NCBI GenBank assembly: GCA_963169105.1
Contig: OY720636.1
Span: 143,087,747 to 143,151,746, forward strand
Reading direction: 5' to 3'
From: Ceriagrion tenellum
Lineage: Eukaryota > Arthropoda > Insecta > Odonata > Coenagrionidae
Length of the DNA: 64,000 nt
The notes under the pieces are model-generated. The model saw nothing but the letters and a program-made list of their open reading frames with translations, did no database searches and had not been told where the DNA came from. Position numbers and translations under genes: made by a program. Below, one piece after another: positions 47,690 to 60,168 of the stretch; position 1 is the first letter of the stretch, and each line of letters begins with the position of its first letter.

Positions 47690-47930
47690 GTCACTTATGG
47701 AGGCGGGTCCCTCGTTGCGCGGGGCCAGGGTCATCGCTTTGTCCGGCCGGGGGTCAAATCCCCCGGCTTGACTCCCGGAATGGGCCGTGTCCATTGCGTG
47801 AGTGGGCGTGCCATTCTGTTGTTTGCGTTTCTCCCGAGGGTGGGTCAATGTCACGAGCGAGCCATTTTGGCGTCCCATCTAATGATGAAGTGAAAGGGTC
47901 GCGGATTTGAATCGCGCAGGGAAGATGTTC
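47690..47930 (+). mobile_element. Possible tRNA-like element
   Basis: CCGGGGGTCAAATCCCCCGG (47747-47766) is a perfect T arm-like hairpin with box B GGTCAAATCC. A second box B-like GCGGATTTGAATCGCG lies near 47900. No convincing box A spacing was found, so the call is tentative. Confidence 0.35.
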
Positions 47931-50647
47931 GAATGAGAAAAGAATGTATTATTTCATTCATTAGTGTAGAGAAACATGCGTGCGATATTTCAATTTCAAC
48001 TTCTATTGCTGGTACCAAACGAAGTACCTTAGAAGTTCCTACGTGAGCACGACTTGTGGCGCATTGCCAGACGTGATCTTTATTAATTTTGATTACAATA
48101 GTCATTATGTCTTGGAACGCTTATAAGTGACAAAAAAGTGAGAAAGATGAGGTGGGGACTGTTGAAAAATATGCGAATCGATTAGTTTAAAAAACCGTGA
48201 TGATTACTACATGAAGTTTAAAATACGTATAGGAAAAAAAGTCAAATGGAGCCAAGTGGTAATTATCTATTTTTATGCATGTTAATCTTCGCATCGTTTT
48301 AAATATCATTTTTCCAGATTATCATTCTTTTGTAATAGAATTCCACCGAATCCCAACAAAAGCGTGTTCTCTAATTGCTACCTTATTAATAAAGGAGTCA
48401 AAATTATCGAGTAGAGGCAATGTATAATCGCATTATCAAGTTGGCAGTCATTTATTCAAGCTGTGGTGTGTCAAGTCAAAGCCTCTACCAATCTTAATAT
48501 ATAAACATCGATTACATTGTTCGCGATATTAACGTCTTTTTAATGGCAAGGTCCAATATGCAGAGCGGTATGGAAATCAAAAATGCGTCGTGATTTTTGT
48601 GAGTCTTTTCTCCATTCCTGCTCTTGTGATCAAACTGTGTTCCGGTGTACACTTCGTCATATTTGTGCACAAGAATTGTGTAGTATTCATGATTTTAAAG
48701 ATGTAGTCAGCGAGTGAACTTATCTCCTCTAGTTACTTGAATTACGACTAGACAACAGCGATCAGCATTCCAACTTTGCTATAATTCGCGAATAACCACT
48801 AAAGCCACAACAAAAATTCGGATGGCTCGATATGCTTAGCGTTTTGGTACCTTCTACTTGGTTTTGAATGGTTGGTAAGTATATAATCATCGCTGAGATA
48901 CGAATGCTATATTGACCAATGGGTCGACATCACCTTGTCGCTTGGTATTCAACATTCTGTCCTCGGATCTTCCGCGCAAGCAAATAGGCGGTAGTCATTC
49001 GTCGATGGGTTCCGGAACGTTCTTTTTCCTGGAAAGGAACGGTCGACCCTGTCAAAAAATTCATGTTGGGGAAATTCCAGTGTTCCGGCAATAATTTCCT
49101 CCGTCCTTCTCACTAGTCATTTCATCATGAATTTATCTCGATCCATCACGCGATGTGTACAATGGCGAGTGTTTGAATGAGGAAGTAGCTATTGGTCATC
49201 GAATGATTAATTTCTTTGAATGTTTTTAAGATGGTTTAATCGAAGTAACTAAACCCCTGAAATGCATTGCATTTAGACCCATTGTGAAGGAAAAATATCT
49301 CTTCTTTTTAGTAATACCAGAATATAAGCCTCACATCGCCCTACATGCCGCAAGATAGAGGCTGTTTTCAACGGGCTAAGTTTCGGCTGTGCGCTCCATA
49401 GAGACATTGTTTAAAAAAAAGGTGCAGCATAGTGCACTCGAAATGAAGCGATGTAGCAGTCTCTCAATATTCTCTCGATCATTAACAAATTTTATCCCCC
49501 CTTGCTACTCATCATTAAATCAAATAAATGAGACCTGGTTGTGATGGAGATGAAGCGTTCGGCGTTTAAATAAATCAGTCAAAAAAAAGCCTAAAATGTG
49601 AGAATTTTGCCATTTTGCTGAGAGGTCCAGTTATACAGACGATTATTTCCTCATTTACATTCTCTTAATTTCAAAATGTCGTCCAATAGCTGGCATTAGG
49701 TATTGACGCCTCCCAGGAGTGAATAGTAGTTTGAGATAAAAATTTTCTCGCCCGTGTTCCAATTCGCACCTTTTCCTCCTTAGATATGCACGCCCTGCGT
49801 TGCTAAAATAAATCAATTAAGTGGGTCAAGGGAAGTGAAACGTATTCACGTGAGCGATTTCTTCCGCGAGTGATTCCCGTGAAGTTCGGAGGAAAGCTTT
49901 TCGTTTTACCTTGTCATATGCCTAATTCCGCTTCCCCGTACACATTCAGCGCTTCATTTTCTTAAAATAATGCCATTATCTCTATCCCCAGTACGTTGTT
50001 TAAATCTTTTCACCTCTAATAATTTTGCTTGAAAGAGCGAGGTATTTTTATATGGTGCCTTTCGCAGTATTTTTGCTATGATTTGTGTATTTTCGCTTGA
50101 GTAAAGACTTTGAAAACTCTTGTAGCGAGTTAGTTTGGCTTGTTTGACATAAATGAAGCATTTTAAAAATGAGAATCTTCTGTTATGCTCAGCATACGCT
50201 TTCAAAAGTTTTAATTTAAGAGTTGAAATGGAAAGTAATTTTTTTTCCTGAATGTCATGAGTTCCATAGTTTTGTTTCATTAACTAAAGGATTAGGAAGA
50301 GATTTCTAGCAACTCATTTTTACTCTCGTTTGAGTACCACAATAGTAATTAAAGTTAATTTCCATCATATCAAAAAATGTCGCCTCATCTTCCCGCTTTT
50401 TAGGACGAGATGTTTAATCAGTAGGAAAAATTTAGGCGATTATTTTAAGGCTTAATAATATCAAATGTATTTTGATTAGAGTTGATAGTCGAGAAATCCA
50501 AGGGATAAGGAGGCTGCATTCTCTTATGTAAGTCATGAAAAACTGCAAGTTTGCCCAAGCACAAGGATGAAAAGCACTTCGAAAGTTTCCTTAATGTTGG
50601 GTACCGTGTCAGCGTCTGAAGTTGTTCGGGCGTTACAATAACATCTA
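47931..50647. other. Unassigned non-coding stretch
   Basis: AT-rich, with no recognised gene, RNA gene or repeat boundary. Confidence 0.5.
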
Positions 50648-50862
50648 TCTATACTTATATATAAAAACGAATGTATGTCTGTCTGTCCTGTATGCATTAC
50701 TACACTGTTCATCCGATCGCCAAGAAACTTAAAGAAGTTGTTGAGTACACTCTTGCAAAGGTTTAGGTATAAAATTTTTTTAAATATCGCCCCCCCCCCC
50801 TCCCAAGGCCCTCTTAATCTTTAGAATACTTTTCGCGCAACAATGCCCGACGGGTAAGCTAA
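50648..50862 (+). mobile_element. 215-bp non-autonomous Helitron-like element
   Basis: It begins TCTATACTTATATATAAAA, the TC-start and AT-rich prologue common in insect Helitrons, followed by ATGTATGTCTGTCTGTCC. It ends TGCCC-GAC-GGGTA (short hairpin), AG, CTAA, matching the CTRR terminus. The base before it is A (50647) and the base after it is T (50863), as expected for insertion between A and T. There is no target duplication and no Rep/helicase coding region. A C-run lies at about 50792-50802. Confidence 0.6.
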
Positions 50863-53800
50863 TAATCCTAACCTAATTGTTCAAATACTATTAAATTTAA
50901 AAATACGATCGTTATTTTAACCAATGAGAGAGGTTCTTATTTTAACCAATAGAAATTGAGAAACGATACAAGTCATAAGAAGCCACTACAATTTTGTCCA
51001 TATTTTGGTTATATTTACTCAATCAAAAAATTGAAAAATATAGTGTTTAATTGTTAGTGAAAGTGTTAAATTTATTTTTGTGTAAAATTTATTATTAACG
51101 GTAAGTGTTAAAAATAGGTTTTTATAATATTTTTAAATTGTTTTACATTGTTTTTGCATTGTTGAAAATACCAATAACTGTCGGAAAGCGTTCCAGAGTC
51201 ATCTGGAACGTTTGCTATTCGAAAGACGGCACTGCTAGTATATTAATAAAGTTTTCAATGCGTAAACACAACCAGCATATCCAAATGTCACATACTCGTC
51301 AAGTGGTTCGCTGCCTTCACTCAACTTACCAAATAAATGCCCGAAATAGAATATTCATCAATGTTTTGGGTTTGTTGTTAAATACCAATGCTGGCCTTTC
51401 ATCACTGCAAAAGTTAGAACCTGAATTTTCGGACTTTTTTTTATAACTCTCTAATTGTATTTGTACGACCTTGAAGCGTTTTTGTGATGCACTGGAAGTA
51501 TGATTTGGCGTTCATGATTTTTTATTTTGCTAGGATTTTAGATTTTCTGTGCGTATGTTTATAGGAAAAAGCACTTTAACAAAACTTTGATAGCTCAATG
51601 CAGAATCGACTGTTCATCAGATGAAAGTAGTCTCAATAGAGATGCATGCGAATTAATTTTTATATGGCGCTCTTACCCTCCTGACTCTTATCCAATCTCA
51701 AGAATCCGTAAAGGTATCTATCTTCCCTTTCCGAAATGATCCACTGTCGAATTACATCAATCGTACTTCTTGCAACGTCTGGCATCTCTTTTTTTTTCTA
51801 TGAAATGTGGTCGAAAACTTAGGTTTGTCATTCTGTCAATAAAAGAAACAAATGAGCCTCGCCATTTGCCAATAAAATCTTGTGTATATTATCTCATCTA
51901 ATCCCCCCTTACCAAGTACGTAATTATTCCTTCACTTATGTCTCTTATTCTCAGTTTTTAAATCTATTTCTACGATGTCTTTGCGATTAAAAGCTTCAAC
52001 AAATCTTTTTAGGCCGCGAAAGCCCCGAGGTAAAAATTTTTTTCCCATTTCTTCAACTTTAGTCGTTTCTGAAAGCATTATTATCAGATTCTTTCTTTCT
52101 CACTCAATAAATCTAACTCCGTCAGACCCTAGAAATTTTACAATTACGCTAAAAGTTATAAATTCGATAAATTTGCGCTTTTGGCGGTAACCTTCTTCAC
52201 ATTGTTATAATTTGATAATTTTTGAAAATCTTCTTTTATCCGATTTTTACTAAAGAATATCAATTACTGGGAAGTTTATTTGCCTCCTCAATACCTGTCA
52301 GTATATATAATTTCTGTCATTTGCAGAGGGATATCTCAACATTGCTGGTACCTATCGCTGCGATGTTTGTCTCCCGGCTCAATCTCTAAGTTTTGTAAAA
52401 AGTATGAAAAATAAAGAACGTCATTTCATTTACATTTCGCTTCGATTTAATATTTTTTTGGAAAGCTGTCGAAGCATCCTCCAAACGTGATATATTTGTC
52501 TTTGGATCTCATAAATGTCACTGTGTTTTGCGCGCTTTGCGATTTGAAATCTTCATCTCCTCAATGTCAGAATTTTTAACGACTCCGTTCCCGCTATCCG
52601 ATTGAAAGGCCGCCATCACGCAGTATATTTGTATTTTGTCGTTAAAGTGGCCGTCTCAAGGCCGTGATGACCACTGTCTTGACAGCATTCCCCTCAAACG
52701 CTGACTAGTTATGTTTGCAGGCTCGGATGAATGTGCGAGTTCGGCTCTTCTCATTTTCAACGGCATTATCATTGGATGCAAGGTTACTCGACCGCACCCC
52801 TCCATTCTACTCTGGACCCCTATGCTAGCTCCTTGATGCCTTGTTTTAACCCCTTCTCATTCATACTCCAGTTTAGTCGACCTGCGTAATTGTTCCTCGG
52901 TTTTACTTGGATGATTTTTCTCTTCTATTTTACCTTTTACTATGTTACTTACTACACTGAGAAAAGAAGACGGGAATAGGAGGCAGGCTTTCGAGATTGG
53001 GTGTGGGGAAGGGTGGAGAAGGTTTCCTCGTCATTTCATCCTCCAAAAACCTCTGTCTTCTATTTATTCACCTTTTTGCCCGCTCTTGCTTCTTATTCCT
53101 GCCCAAAATTCACGCCCAAGTTTCCTTAAAAAGCAGCCGTCACTATTACATTGGCCCTCTAACCTCAAGGAAAGGATCACCCAGAAAAGGTTTCATCGCT
53201 GCTTCTGTCTTGGCACCCCATTGTCAGGCTGATCTAAAAGACCTCTTGACATATCGCCCCATCAATTAATATTATCGCAATATAATCATGATATCCCATT
53301 ATAAAAGCATTCGTTAAACATATATTGCAGAAATATTCGATGACGGTTTAGGCCCCATAACTTATTTAGTTTTATTGAATGCAAATCTTTGCTTAGTATG
53401 AGTTAACCAAAATTGCGTATGCGTAAAGAACTGCCTGGAGGTGTAAATACTCGAACGAAGTTTTATTTTTTGAGACGATTGATTAGTAGATACATACATG
53501 CTGACTACGTAAAATGTGCATTTACTACGTGATATACGGAGTATTCAGGAGAAATTTAAGGAGAAATATGCTTAACGTCTGGAACAGTTAGAGGAGATGC
53601 TTTTTTAACATTTTTTGTTTCATAAACATGGGGTCGCAATGCCTCAATTACGGAGCCATGGCAGCATAATAAGTGTAAATACCGGCATAATTAGATATAG
53701 TTCCTAAGTACACCTGGAATCAGTTTTTAATTGCTAATGTTAGTTCGTGTCTCTGCTGTATGGCGTTTTCATGGCAACTGCTAGATACTTCTGACAAACG

Positions 53801-55365
53801 TTTAACGCCGCTACTAAGAAGGAGTTCTGAACCCTTGTGTACTGGGAAAAGCAATGCTCAAAACCACCTCCCGTACCTCCTACAGAAGTTAAGATTTCTC
53901 CTGCACCATCCTGTGCATGGAATAGCCATTTAAAGATTGTTAGATTAAGAAAGTGACTATTCCTGCAACCTAGATTTGTAGCGAGTGCCGTAACATTATG
54001 GATCTCATAGATATTGATTTCATCATTGAATATTCGTTAAACTATTCATATACACGCCAAAAGACTTTAATTTATATACAAATAGACTTATTCTGTAAAT
54101 GGACGTGGTCTCTCTCGAACCGTCTTTATATGTCGATATTTCAGGGAAACATTTGTCTAGAGACTCACCCGAGAATGGAGTAAATCGATCTCGGGCGCTG
54201 TGTCGGGCGAGATGAATGAACCGGCGACAGTCTTTTTTTTTCTATCAACTGACGACTCCATTGCGACCTTGAACTTAGCAAACAGATGTCTTGGCATTAA
54301 TTTAGAACCCGGATCGCTCGGGAAAATAAAGAGATTAAAGAAATGCGAAACAGATTATGATATGGGAAGGGGTTGGAAGGGGATGGGGTCGATTCCGGCG
54401 ATCGTCGACTGTCTGGACGTGCGGGAAAAAAGGATTTGGGTTAGTGCGGTAACCGATGGAGGGCTCCTTATCGCCAGGGTTCAAGGTTGTCAGTTGGCAG
54501 AGAGAGAGAAGGACGAGAGATAAGAATACTTCTCGAATTACTACTCAGTTGCCCTCGCGTATTCGTATTTATGCGTATTTTTGCCCTCGCTCGTCAGTAT
54601 CTTTTCGTGCCATCCTTTCACAGTGCAAGAGGACTTGTCGGCGACATTGCGAGATTCAGCCTCGTGATTTTATCGCTGTGAATACATGCGTGTGTTAGTA
54701 TTTCGATACTGTCCGCGCTTAAATCTTGTGGACTGGAGTTTAAGAGTTAATAACTCCGAATCCGTACATTGAATTTTCTTTGTATGTATATTTGGATAAT
54801 TTTTTTCTTTCGGTTAGATAATATTGTTTTATATCCTATTCACAGATAGGTAGATAGGAAAGGATGAAGGGCTGCGGTCAACCAATCTTAGGATTGAGCG
54901 ACCAATTATGATTCAATTCAATGTAGAATCATTTCTAAAAACAAATTTCTGAGCTACTTATGGTGTTGGAGTAAAAGTGGACCCCATTTCTTTAGCTCCA
55001 CAATCATAGCCTCATTATTACGCCTATGGATTTTCAAGTTTTTAACTTTAGCCAATATTGGTTTGCTGTTCAATTTTATCCTTTTTCTTGACAACTGTGC
55101 GTCATAGCGCCATGAGACTCAAGCTTTTCTTCAGTAGGTTATCATTTTGTATGCACATGTCCATTTTTGATGGCCCTAAGGAAACGGAAGTTAACAGTAT
55201 TGATATCAATGGTAAACACGGCAGTTAGTTCTGATATTTTTCTCCCGGTTTTTTAATGTCTCGTTGGAGGGAATAGGAAGCTGGGGTATACTTTTTGTAT
55301 CCTTAAGGTTTAACTGTGAGTTAGGAATTTGTTTATCACATCGAGGCTGTCGGTCAGTGGATAGT
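50863..55365. other. Unassigned non-coding stretch
   Basis: No bounded element or domain-bearing frame. The frame at 51105-51446 (113 codons) and two overlapping frames at 52942-53269 have no recognisable domain. Confidence 0.45.
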
Positions 55366-55770
55366 GAGCCTATTTCACACGATCATTTTGGACGAAATGT
55401 GTCTGACGTGGCAGCAATAACAGCTCAAACGATTCCTCTCTAACGTCACCATTTTAAGGGATAGCGACAATGATACGGACCCCTTCTTCCATCATTGGCG
55501 ACCGTCTTCCGAACCCGTTTTCCGCCCCTGAACATGTGCATGAAATTGCCTTCAGCCAATCAGATCGCACGGCTGCTGCGTCGCCGCCAGTGGTTTTTAA
55601 TCAAACGAGGCGTGTAAACATATGCGGAAATGATGTTCCCAGCTAGGCCGAGAATGGCCGTGTGAAGTAGGAAAATACTTGCTTGAGCCATCCCTTGCCT
55701 TATCATTGAAAAGCGTCGCGTAATTGATTCCTCAATTTTTACCTTTCAAATGATCGTGTGAAATAGGCTC
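55366..55770. mobile_element. 405-bp TIR element
   Basis: GAGCCTATTTCACACGATCA plus TTT at 55366-55388 is exactly inverted at 55748-55770. No target duplication is obvious. A diverged copy of the right end (CAAATGATCGTATGGAATAG) occurs at about 57080-57099, so the end belongs to a repeat family. No coding capacity. Confidence 0.75.
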
Positions 55771-56552
55771 TAACATTATTAGGGATGCCACAGACCTGGA
55801 ATGCCAGGAAAAGTCATGGAAATTGAAAGTAGGTTTAGGAAACCTGGAAAAGTCTTGGTAAAAATGAAATTATCCTGGGAATTTACTCGGCTTCGTCAAA
55901 ATCTGGATTTTTTCAACAAGTGATAAGCACCATTTTAGGCTTTGCCTGTGGCTATGTGGGCTAGTTTTAGCATCTTTTATGTTTTAGGAAGGTTTTTAGT
56001 ATATTTTCTGATTGAGTCGGTGATGCAATTGTTCGGTGTGTAGCTGTTAATTAGGTATGCTCTTAATTAGGACGAGCGTTTTCCGTTAGAGCATCAGTGA
56101 TAGCATTCCGTCTGTTGGCAAACTTTTTTTTCTATGCAATGTGTTTTGCTTCTCTTTCTCTGCCTTCTTAAAGATGCTCCTCAAAGAAGGATATTTTCAT
56201 CTGGAAAATGAAAATTTAGACCTGTAATGCCCGTAAAAGTGCTGCAATTCCATATCATTTGGTCTGTAGCCACCCATGGTTATCTCTGGGTGAATCTCTA
56301 TCTCTGTTGAATTCAGTTTTCACACCAAATAAGATATTTGACGAGGTCATTGGCAACGGTGTCTATTTTTCTTAAATATTTATTCCTTAGTAGGTTCTGC
56401 TGGAATGGAAAATTGGAAAAATTAGGAAAAGAAGGTTAGTTCCAGATCAGAATAAGAGGCTCGAGGACTTCTGGCTCTGCGTCCTATTCAACTGACTCAA
56501 CATTTGTATTCTCTTTGCAACTCCAGCGAGGGCTACCTAGAAAATGTAGGGA
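55771..56552. other. Unassigned non-coding stretch
   Basis: Nothing recognised. Confidence 0.5.
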
Positions 56553-56638
56553 GTAATATCTGCCCTGAGGATGTCAGTACTCCAGATGTCAAAACTGGTG
56601 GTCAAAAATGAGAACTAAGAGCGGGAGGCCACTGAATT
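56553..56638. repeat. Direct repeat R1, copy 1
   Basis: GTAATATCTGCCCTGAGGAT…GCGGGAGGCCACTGAATT. Copy 2 is at 57106-57182, diverged and about 10 bp shorter. Confidence 0.75.
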
Positions 56639-57105
56639 CCCCATTCACCGCAGTTACACCCGATCGAATTAATTATTACTAACGAAACCAGGTCTCCCCA
56701 ATTCTTCTCTTGGGTGACGAATCAAATTTAGTGGATGCTTATTTATGACGTGGAAGAGAATTTTTTTGTTCTAATTATTCAAAGTGATCTCTTGAAATAT
56801 TCGGGTTGCCTTCGAAGAGCATGGCACGTTGTCTTAAGATAACCATTTCGCAATTTGATTTTTCACATCTCCAAATGTATCCACCGTTGGTTTTTGAAAA
56901 TGGATATTCTTCAAATAGAGGTTTTTTTTCAGTCTTTAGAGAAAATTAAAATAGCCTTTCGCCGACATTGTATTGGTTGTATTGAGGATGAAATGTGTTA
57001 CCCTCATCTTTCGTAGTCCGATGGTGAATGCCCAAATAGTGTTAGCAAATCTGTACCATTGTGTGGCAACTGCTCTCCTTCAAATGATCGTATGGAATAG
57101 GCGGT

Positions 57106-57182
57106 GTAATATCTACCCCGAGGATGTCAGTGCTCCAGATGGTTGTCAAGAATGAGAGCTAAGAGCGGGAGGCCACTAAATT
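57106..57182. repeat. Direct repeat R1, copy 2
   Basis: Matches 56553-56638 with substitutions and a deletion after CCAGATG. It lies directly after the TIR-like CAAATGATCGTATGGAATAG, suggesting both belong to one degraded element. Confidence 0.7.
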
Positions 57183-57413
57183 ACAGTTGCTGTAATTCAG
57201 TGGCCTTCTTATTCGGTACACCTTAAATACACTTACTTTTTTATAGAATAAGTTTGTGCCTCGAAAGAGCCGTCGAACGGTCATATTTTGCACTGCCGCG
57301 TGTGAACTTAATAAACTTCACCTCGCCCATCGTGCTGCGGGCTTCTTGGTTGTGCACTGTGAGACGAGCCGTAATTTCGTGGTTCGCGCGAGTCAGCTCG
57401 TGCATTCACATGA

Positions 57414-57622
57414 ACCGAATGCTGCAAAAGGATACGCTTGATCTCAACTCCTCTTCGTCTACATTACTCTATATCCTGTTTTCTGGATATTTTGGTAGGG
57501 TGTGTCAGGGAACCAGACCTGAAATGTGGAGGTAATAGGAGGAAAAGTGGATCCAAGTGCCACTATGTAAGTGGACTTTGGTGATGTTTATGGTGTTCCA
57601 CTAATCCTTGGTTGAGGCCATG
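57414..57622. repeat. Direct repeat R2, copy 1
   Basis: 209 bp starting ACCGAATGCTGCAAAAGGAT and ending GGTTGAGGCCATG. Copy 2 at 59909-60168 is 260 bp. The extra ~50 bp in copy 2 lies between two TTACATTACTCT motifs, consistent with a microhomology deletion in this copy. Confidence 0.85.
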
Positions 57623-58218
57623 TCATCGATTGGTCGATAAGTTTCGATTTTCATAGATGGTATATTTTAACTCACCGAGTCACATTGAAAATTTACTCTC
57701 ATTATTCATATGAGGAGCTGAGTATGTCAAAACCTTGAGTTGCCTCCATTTCCTCAATGTTATCACCAAAATAAACACCAACACAACCAGGTAGATTTAA
57801 CACCGGTTAGTAGACCAGTGATGGCGAGCCTCCTGAGCTCGGGGAGTCAAAATTTATATAAAAGACCAATCTAAACTCATGTGACGTGTCAAGTATAGAA
57901 ATATCCCTAATTTTGTGGCTTTCGTAGCTCTAGTAAAAAAAATAGGCCAATTTTTGTATATTTTTATTCATGAAAAGGGTAAGTGTACTATTTAAAAAAT
58001 AAATGTTACCATAAAATTTTCAAAATGTAGTATTTTATCATAAAAATATTATCAGATCCTGTTGATCTGCCCTGCCAAATACCTTTGAAATGGTTTGCAG
58101 GGTAATACGTAGGTTTGGGTTGTTCTTGGGTTATGATCGTCTGTAAACAATGCGTGACACTCAAAATGTGTAATGTCATAGGATCGCCATCACTGGTGTA
58201 CTTAAATACTGCATAGGT
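57623..58218. other. Unassigned non-coding stretch
   Basis: Nothing recognised. Confidence 0.5.
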
Positions 58219-58351
58219 TGATGCTCAATTAACTTGCCCTCATTTCTTGTTGCTCCAGATATAATGACTTGAGAGTAGTTGGCAAAAAATATGTTTTGAT
58301 GTTAAATGAAAAGGGAGGAATGATCATGTTAATGGTTTTGAAGTAATCAGA
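58219..58351. repeat. 133-bp direct repeat R3, copy 1
   Basis: TGATGCTCAATTAACTTGCC…TTTTGAAGTAATCAGA. No difference from 59115-59247 is seen by eye. The spacing is 896 bp. The flanks differ on both sides. Confidence 0.9.
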
Positions 58352-59114
58352 AGAAATAAGAAAGGTAAATACTGCATTTAAGTACACACTACTTAAGTAC
58401 ACCTGTATTGTATACGAGACATATAGGCTCTCTACAGCGCGGGTATCTCTTTGTCCTCATCGCCTTCCTTGGAGGAGGTCCTCAGTTCAAATGGAAAGAA
58501 GTTTTGAGGGAACTGGAGGAAGATCCGAAGTGCGATGGCCTTGCGTGAAAACCGGTCTGGCGGGTTTGATACGGCCTGGAGTTGGGAGTTATGTGCATCC
58601 AGAAAGAGCGAAAACGAAGTAAAAAAAACTGCGACCGCATTTCTGTCTGTCCGTCTTCGTTGCCTGCCAATCTGAGAATGAGATGAGTGGCGATGACCTG
58701 CAGCTCCTGAAGATGTCGCCCCGGGGCTCGTTTCTCTCTCCACACAGCTGATCTCTCTCTCTCAAAGGTTCGGCCTCCCGGGATTCTGATCAAGATTGAT
58801 TACTCGGCTCTGCCCAGTCCAAATTGCTTTAACTTCTCGAAGATTGCGCTTCTCATTGACTCGGATGAGTCTATGTGCGTAAAGCATCCGACGGTCCATT
58901 GTCGGCTCCTCAATTCTGTGGACATGGTTGAAAAATTTTAAAAGCTTAACCTTCGAAAAGTGCCTTTCTAGATAACCAGTCTTTTTAAACTTCAGGAGCT
59001 TTGGAGCTTTTTTTACACCGAACTTTAAATACCTGCAGCTTTACAGCGATGGAATTTCGGAGTTGTTGTGAGACTGTTTGTCACAGTGATGTTAGGAGAC
59101 TTCGAGAAACCATG
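58352..59114. other. 763-bp spacer between the R3 repeats
   Basis: Holds two overlapping 103-codon minus-strand frames (58432-58793) with no recognised domain. No primer-binding site or polypurine tract is evident next to the repeats. Confidence 0.5.
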
Positions 59115-59247
59115 TGATGCTCAATTAACTTGCCCTCATTTCTTGTTGCTCCAGATATAATGACTTGAGAGTAGTTGGCAAAAAATATGTTTTGATGTTA
59201 AATGAAAAGGGAGGAATGATCATGTTAATGGTTTTGAAGTAATCAGA
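59115..59247. repeat. 133-bp direct repeat R3, copy 2
   Basis: Matches 58219-58351 at every base compared by eye. Confidence 0.9.
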
Positions 59248-59505
59248 TGCTTTTGATTCTAATCGTCTTGTTTGAGTGTATTAATCGCTGCCTCTTCAGT
59301 ATTTTCCTTTTCCGAAAGTCCTGGACAGCTGACATTATTTGAAGCGAATGATTATTTAATATTCTTCTTCATTTGCTGACACTAGACATATCAGTACTTA
59401 TCAATCTAAAATTAATGCATGCGATGCGGTTTGTAAACGTAAAGTAGAAATAGTATGTTATGTGGAAAAACTATTACTCACCTACCGCTCAACTAGCTGC
59501 CGTAA

Positions 59506-59718
59506 TACCTTGTATCAGATCGCATCGAGGCACAAGCTCCGTTTGTGTAATTTCGAATGGCATAAAGTGTCGAATGTACCTTGTATCAGATCGCATCAAG
59601 GAACAAGCTCCGTTTGTGTAATTTCGAATGGTATAAAGAATTAAATGTACCTTGTATCAGATCGCATCAAGGCACAAGCTCTGTTTGTGTAATTTAGAAT
59701 GGCATAAAGTGTTGAATG
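59506..59718. repeat. 71-bp minisatellite, three units
   Basis: Units start at 59506, 59577 and 59648 with TACCTTGTATCAGATCGCAT. They differ by a few substitutions each. A 60-codon frame crosses the first two units but has no other support. Confidence 0.92.
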
Positions 59719-59908
59719 TGAATGCATGCGGTGCATTTCCAAAATAAGATCCGTTCTATTCTCGAATTGCACAAATTCATGCCTTGAGTAAGGTGTTAAG
59801 TGTCTTTCCACTGTTCGCTGCCATTTACATGAAGTTGAATTGGCAATCGTTGTTTCAAATGAAAGATATTTGCCTTCAAGGTTGGGTTTGGGTTGTTACT
59901 TCTGTGTT

Positions 59909-60168
59909 ACCGAATGCTGCAAAAGGATCCGCCTGATCTCAACTCCTCTTCGTTTACATTACTCTATCCTAATAAATTCAACAGATTCAGGCGAGATATT
60001 TCTCTTACATTACTCTTTATCCTGTTTTCTGGATATTTTGGTAGGGCGTGTCAGGGAACCAGACCTGAAATGTGGAGGTAATAGGAGGAAAAGTTGACCC
60101 AAGTGCCACTATGTAAGTGGACTTGGGTGATATTTATGGTGTTCCACTGATCCTTGGTTGAGGCCATG
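59909..60168. repeat. Direct repeat R2, copy 2
   Basis: Longer version of 57414-57622, containing an extra ~50 bp between two copies of TTACATTACTCT. R1, R2 and R3 together make 56.5-60.2 kb a cluster of local duplications. Confidence 0.85.

Noticed and set aside
54430..54500. Similarity of this stretch to 47685-47750 (GTGCGGT…ATGGAGG…TCC)
   Set aside because: Short, gapped resemblance that may be chance.
58219..59247. Miniature LTR (TRIM) element
   Set aside because: No matching target duplication beside the TG and CA ends and no primer-binding site.
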